DNA from: Streptomyces sp. NBC_00287
Lineage (GTDB): Bacteria; Actinomycetota; Actinomycetes; Streptomycetales; Streptomycetaceae
DNA length: 64,000 bases
Assembly: GCF_036173105.1 (NCBI RefSeq)
Contig: NZ_CP108053.1
Coordinates: 9,486,001-9,550,000, forward strand
Reading direction: 5' to 3'
Made by a program: the position numbers and the translations under genes. A model generated the notes under the pieces. That model was not told where the DNA came from and searched no databases. It saw only the letters and a list, made by a program, of their open reading frames with translations. Below are positions 61,554 to 64,000 of this stretch, piece after piece (the stretch's first letter is position 1; every line of letters starts with the position of its first letter).

Positions 61554-63154
61554 AACTTGTCTTTTAACCTCTGACCTCGAACGTCGCGTCGTACGCACTC
61601 ACCCATCTGGGGATTCGCTGGGCAGGCGGACGGCCTTCGCATGACCATGCGTTCCGCCACGGAATCACGTTCATACGAAGGCCGCAGAGGTGAGTGTGCT
61701 GGACCACGATGCCCGGCGGGACGCGTTCGACTTCACGTCACGCTTCCGGGAGGACCTATTCGACTGCCTGACCGCGCGCAGGGATGAACTGTTCGACCTC
61801 ACCGACGCGTTGCTGTGTGCGGACGGGCCCGTGACGGCGCCGGTGGACCTGACGCTGGTGGCCGAGCACCGGCGCGGACACGGTGCCATGTACGACGCGC
61901 TGAACAGCGGAAACGTGGATGTTCCGAGGCTACGACAGGTACTGGCCGGCCTGCCCATGCCGCAGGCCGCCGACGGGCGCCTGGTCCTCGCCGTCGACGT
62001 CAGCAACTGGCTCCGCCCAGACGCACCGACCAGTGCGGACCGCCTCTTCTGCCACGTCTACGGTCGCGGCGGCCGGTCCTCCGACCAGTTCGTGCCCGGC
62101 TGGCCGTACTCGTTCGTCGCCGCACTCGAATCGGGCCGCGCGTCCTGGTGCCAACTGCTGGACGCCGTCCGTCTCGGTCCAGCCGACGACGTCGCCGAGA
62201 TCACCGCCATCCAGGTCCGCCGGGTGGTCACGGACCTGATCGAGATGGGCCGCTGGCACCTCGGCGACCGCGACATCCTCATCGTCTTCGACGCCGGCTA
62301 CGACGCCCCGCGCATGGCCCACCTCCTTGACGGACTCCCTATCGAGGTTCTCGGGCGGATGCGCTCCGACCGCGTCATGCGACGGCCGACGCCCTCGCTC
62401 AAGGAGTACGCCCTGGCCTACCCCCGGGGCGGGCGGCCGCCGAGACACGGTAAGGAGTTCCGCTTTGCCAAGCCGGAGACCTGGGGCGAGCCGGACGCAG
62501 CCACGGTGCAGGTCACCGACCGGTACGGCACCGCCCGTGCGATGGCCTGGGACCGCATTCACCCGAGGCTGACCACCCGTTCCGCGTGGATCGACCACAG
62601 CGGTGAACTCCCCATCATCGAGGGCACGTTGATCCGCCTCCAGGTCGACCGCCTTCCCGGCGGCCACGACCCACTGCCGCTCTGGCTGTGGTCCTCTGCC
62701 ACGGGGCTGAGCGGCAAGGACGTCGACGTCCGCTGGCAGGCGTTCCTGCGCAGGTTCGACCTGGAACACACCTTCCGGCTGATGAAGCAGACCCTCGGCT
62801 GGACCCGACCAAAGCTACGCACTCCCGAGGCCGGCGACCGCTGGACCTGGATCGTCATCGCCGCCCACACCCAGCTCCGGCTCACCCGCGAAGCCGCAGC
62901 GGACCTCCGCCGCCCCTGGGAGAAGCCGGCCGAGCCCGCACGGCTCACCCCGGCCCGAGTCCGCCGAGGGTTTCGGAACCTCCGCCCGCACCTGCACTGT
63001 CCGGCCCGTGGGCCGAAACCCTCAACACCCGGACCAGGAAGGCCACTTGGCTCCAAGAACCGCCACCCCGCGACCCGCTATGACGTCGGGAAAACGACCA
63101 GGCGACCCGAGAGCATCATCGAACGCGACAGCCGCAGAGGTTAAAAGACAAGCT
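61554..63154 (+). mobile_element. Insertion sequence with 18-bp terminal inverted repeats
   Basis: CTTGTCTTTTAACCTCTG at 61556-61573 is the exact reverse complement of 63135-63152, and the transposase gene fills the space between. The repeat overlaps the last codons of the transposase. A second inverted repeat (GGCCTTCG at 61632-61639, CGAAGGCC at 61676-61683) lies just upstream of the GTG start and may restrain its translation. The exact outer limits and target duplication are not clear. Confidence 0.75.
61690..63144 (+). CDS. DDE transposase (NF041680-like, IS701/IS4-type)
   Basis: A 484-aa transposase starting with GTG; no good ribosome binding site precedes it, which is common for transposases. 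DDE-type landmarks are LVLAVDVSNWLRPDAPTSAD (first Asp), ILIVFDAGYDAPRMAHLLDG (second Asp) and WQAFLRRFDLEHTFRLMKQT (Glu in the YREK-like position), followed by LGWTRPKLRTPEAGDRWTW. The N-terminal part is helical. The tail is Pro/Arg-rich with GRPLGSKNRHPATRYDVG, typical of this actinobacterial transposase group. The frame looks intact. Confidence 0.85.
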   Translation: MSVLDHDARRDAFDFTSRFREDLFDCLTARRDELFDLTDALLCADGPVTAPVDLTLVAEHRRGHGAMYDALNSGNVDVPRLRQVLAGLPMPQAADGRLVLAVDVSNWLRPDAPTSADRLFCHVYGRGGRSSDQFVPGWPYSFVAALESGRASWCQLLDAVRLGPADDVAEITAIQVRRVVTDLIEMGRWHLGDRDILIVFDAGYDAPRMAHLLDGLPIEVLGRMRSDRVMRRPTPSLKEYALAYPRGGRPPRHGKEFRFAKPETWGEPDAATVQVTDRYGTARAMAWDRIHPRLTTRSAWIDHSGELPIIEGTLIRLQVDRLPGGHDPLPLWLWSSATGLSGKDVDVRWQAFLRRFDLEHTFRLMKQTLGWTRPKLRTPEAGDRWTWIVIAAHTQLRLTREAAADLRRPWEKPAEPARLTPARVRRGFRNLRPHLHCPARGPKPSTPGPGRPLGSKNRHPATRYDVGKTTRRPESIIERDSRRG

Positions 63155-63378
63155 CAACGGCAAACAGCCATCAGCCACACCCGGTCCTCCCGGACCGGCC
63201 AACATTCTTAAGGAACAGTCATGCCGGGCCCGGAGGCCAGCGGCCCTCTTGCAGGACCGCGAAGAAGATAACGGGGGGTACGGTTCCCCGTGGGTGCTGA
63301 GAACGGAGACCAGCATGCCCTCACTGGACGGCTGACCGCCGACGAGCCGAGCGGGTCGGAGACGGGCGTAACCGCCGC

Positions 63379-64000
63379 TCAGTCGAACTCGCGCAGTGCA
63401 GCGACCAGCTGGTCTCCCTCGCTGGCGCCACGGCGCAGCAGAACCGCTGCTGTCGTATGCAACTCGTTCCATGAGTGCGGGCGCCCGATGGCCGCCGCAT
63501 CAGACACGCTTGCCGCGGCCACCGTGAGGGCCTGCGCAGGTTCACCTGCCCCGGCAAGTGCATGCGCGAGGCAGGCGCGATACCACGTCTTGTCCCGCCG
63601 GTACTCGTCCGGCAGCGCGTCCAGGCCGACCGTGAGATGGTCGACTGCCGTACGCCAGTTCCGTAGATGTAGTGCGGCCATGCCCCGTTGCAGGGTGAAC
63701 CAGGTCTCGCCGTAGAAGTACATCCACGGCGGCTCGTCCTCCGGGTGCTCGGATGCTCGACAGATCAGGTCCTGCGCGTCGTCCAGGAGCCGTTCGGCGT
63801 CGTCAGCATCGCCATTGAGCGCATGCCCGCGGGCGGCCATCTGGGCGGCCATACCCTGCACGCCGAGAGACGTGCCCGGGGCCGACCAGCGCGCCGCCTC
63901 AGCGAGCCGCACGCAGCGCGTTCCGCGCCCGCCAGACCAGGCCATGTGCGCCTTCATGCTGAGCGTCGTGGCGGCCATGTTCGCGTCTCCGGCCTCCAGC
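63379..64000 (-). CDS. TPR-type regulatory protein, partial (runs off the window)
   Basis: The frame ends at 63379 and is still open at the window edge, so its 5' part is missing. More than 200 residues are seen, made of TPR-like helical pairs such as MAARGHALNGDADDAERLLD, ETWFTLQRGMAALHLRNWRT, WYRACLAHALAGAGEPAQAL and LHTTAAVLLRRGASEGDQLV. This is the usual C-terminal half of Streptomyces XRE-type regulators with TPR domains. The DNA-binding part would lie beyond 64000. The 230 bases to its left (63155-63378) hold no gene. Confidence 0.65.
   Translation of the reverse strand, partial: LEAGDANMAATTLSMKAHMAWSGGRGTRCVRLAEAARWSAPGTSLGVQGMAAQMAARGHALNGDADDAERLLDDAQDLICRASEHPEDEPPWMYFYGETWFTLQRGMAALHLRNWRTAVDHLTVGLDALPDEYRRDKTWYRACLAHALAGAGEPAQALTVAAASVSDAAAIGRPHSWNELHTTAAVLLRRGASEGDQLVAALREFD

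Overview
The window is very GC-rich (about 70 percent) actinobacterial DNA. High third-position GC, frequent GTG and TTG starts, GGAG-type ribosome binding sites and the recognisable protein families all point to Streptomyces or a close relative. It is accessory DNA rather than core chromosome: there are no rRNA, tRNA or housekeeping genes, but there is a conjugation module, at least eight insertion-sequence copies or remnants, and many truncated or frameshifted genes. That would suit a chromosome arm or a large plasmid.

Region 1 (about 0.3-16.1 kb) is a type IV secretion/conjugation module. Its leftward operon is packed with 1-25 nt overlaps. Read from its promoter end it encodes a TcpC/VirB8-like protein, a small membrane protein, a PrgI/TcpE-like protein, a VirB4-like ATPase, another small membrane protein, a VirB6/TrbL-like membrane protein, a lytic transglycosylase-NlpC/P60 wall hydrolase, an anchored protein, a VirD4/TraG-like coupling ATPase and a replication-relaxation protein. 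A 0.6 kb intergenic region with nested inverted repeats and clustered TGCGCA sites separates it from a rightward winged-helix/zinc-finger protein. That region is a good candidate origin (oriT or oriV). No integrase or attachment site is visible.

Region 2 (16.1-34.5 kb) is a patchwork: degraded sigma-like genes, a lodB-lodA pair (cysteine tryptophylquinone oxidase and its flavoprotein maturase), a DUF899 gene, an IS110-family element, two related tnpB-only elements about 1.76 kb long (one frameshifted), a TPR gene cut at both ends, an aldo/keto reductase-CYP152 P450 chimera, a secreted GHL10 glycosidase-like gene with a peptidoglycan amidase, truncated DUF1963, hydrolase and SDR genes, and a small ECF sigma operon.

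Region 3 (34.7-59.6 kb) is the most unusual part. Two convergent operons encode four very large proteins with no recognised catalytic domain: 924 and 987 aa rightward, 2589 and 547 aa leftward. The 2589-aa protein carries ten tandem modules of 83-88 aa, some still identical in DNA. A stand-alone copy of one of its segments lies just upstream, and a truncated paralogue of the 547-aa protein lies 11 kb away. Next to that is an operon with a caspase-like (clan CD) protein carrying a His/Cys dyad, a possible CYTH-like protein, a metzincin-type zinc protease, a HEAT-like protein and an unknown protein. An IS1111-type element has cut a secreted-protein gene between the two halves. I infer a multi-gene system of unknown function that combines giant repeat proteins with two proteases.

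Region 4 (59.6-64 kb) is an insertion-sequence cluster: an ISKra4-type remnant, a frameshifted IS630 element with perfect 25-bp ends and a TA duplication, a truncated unknown gene, an intact DDE transposase element, and the start of a leftward TPR-type gene that runs off the window.
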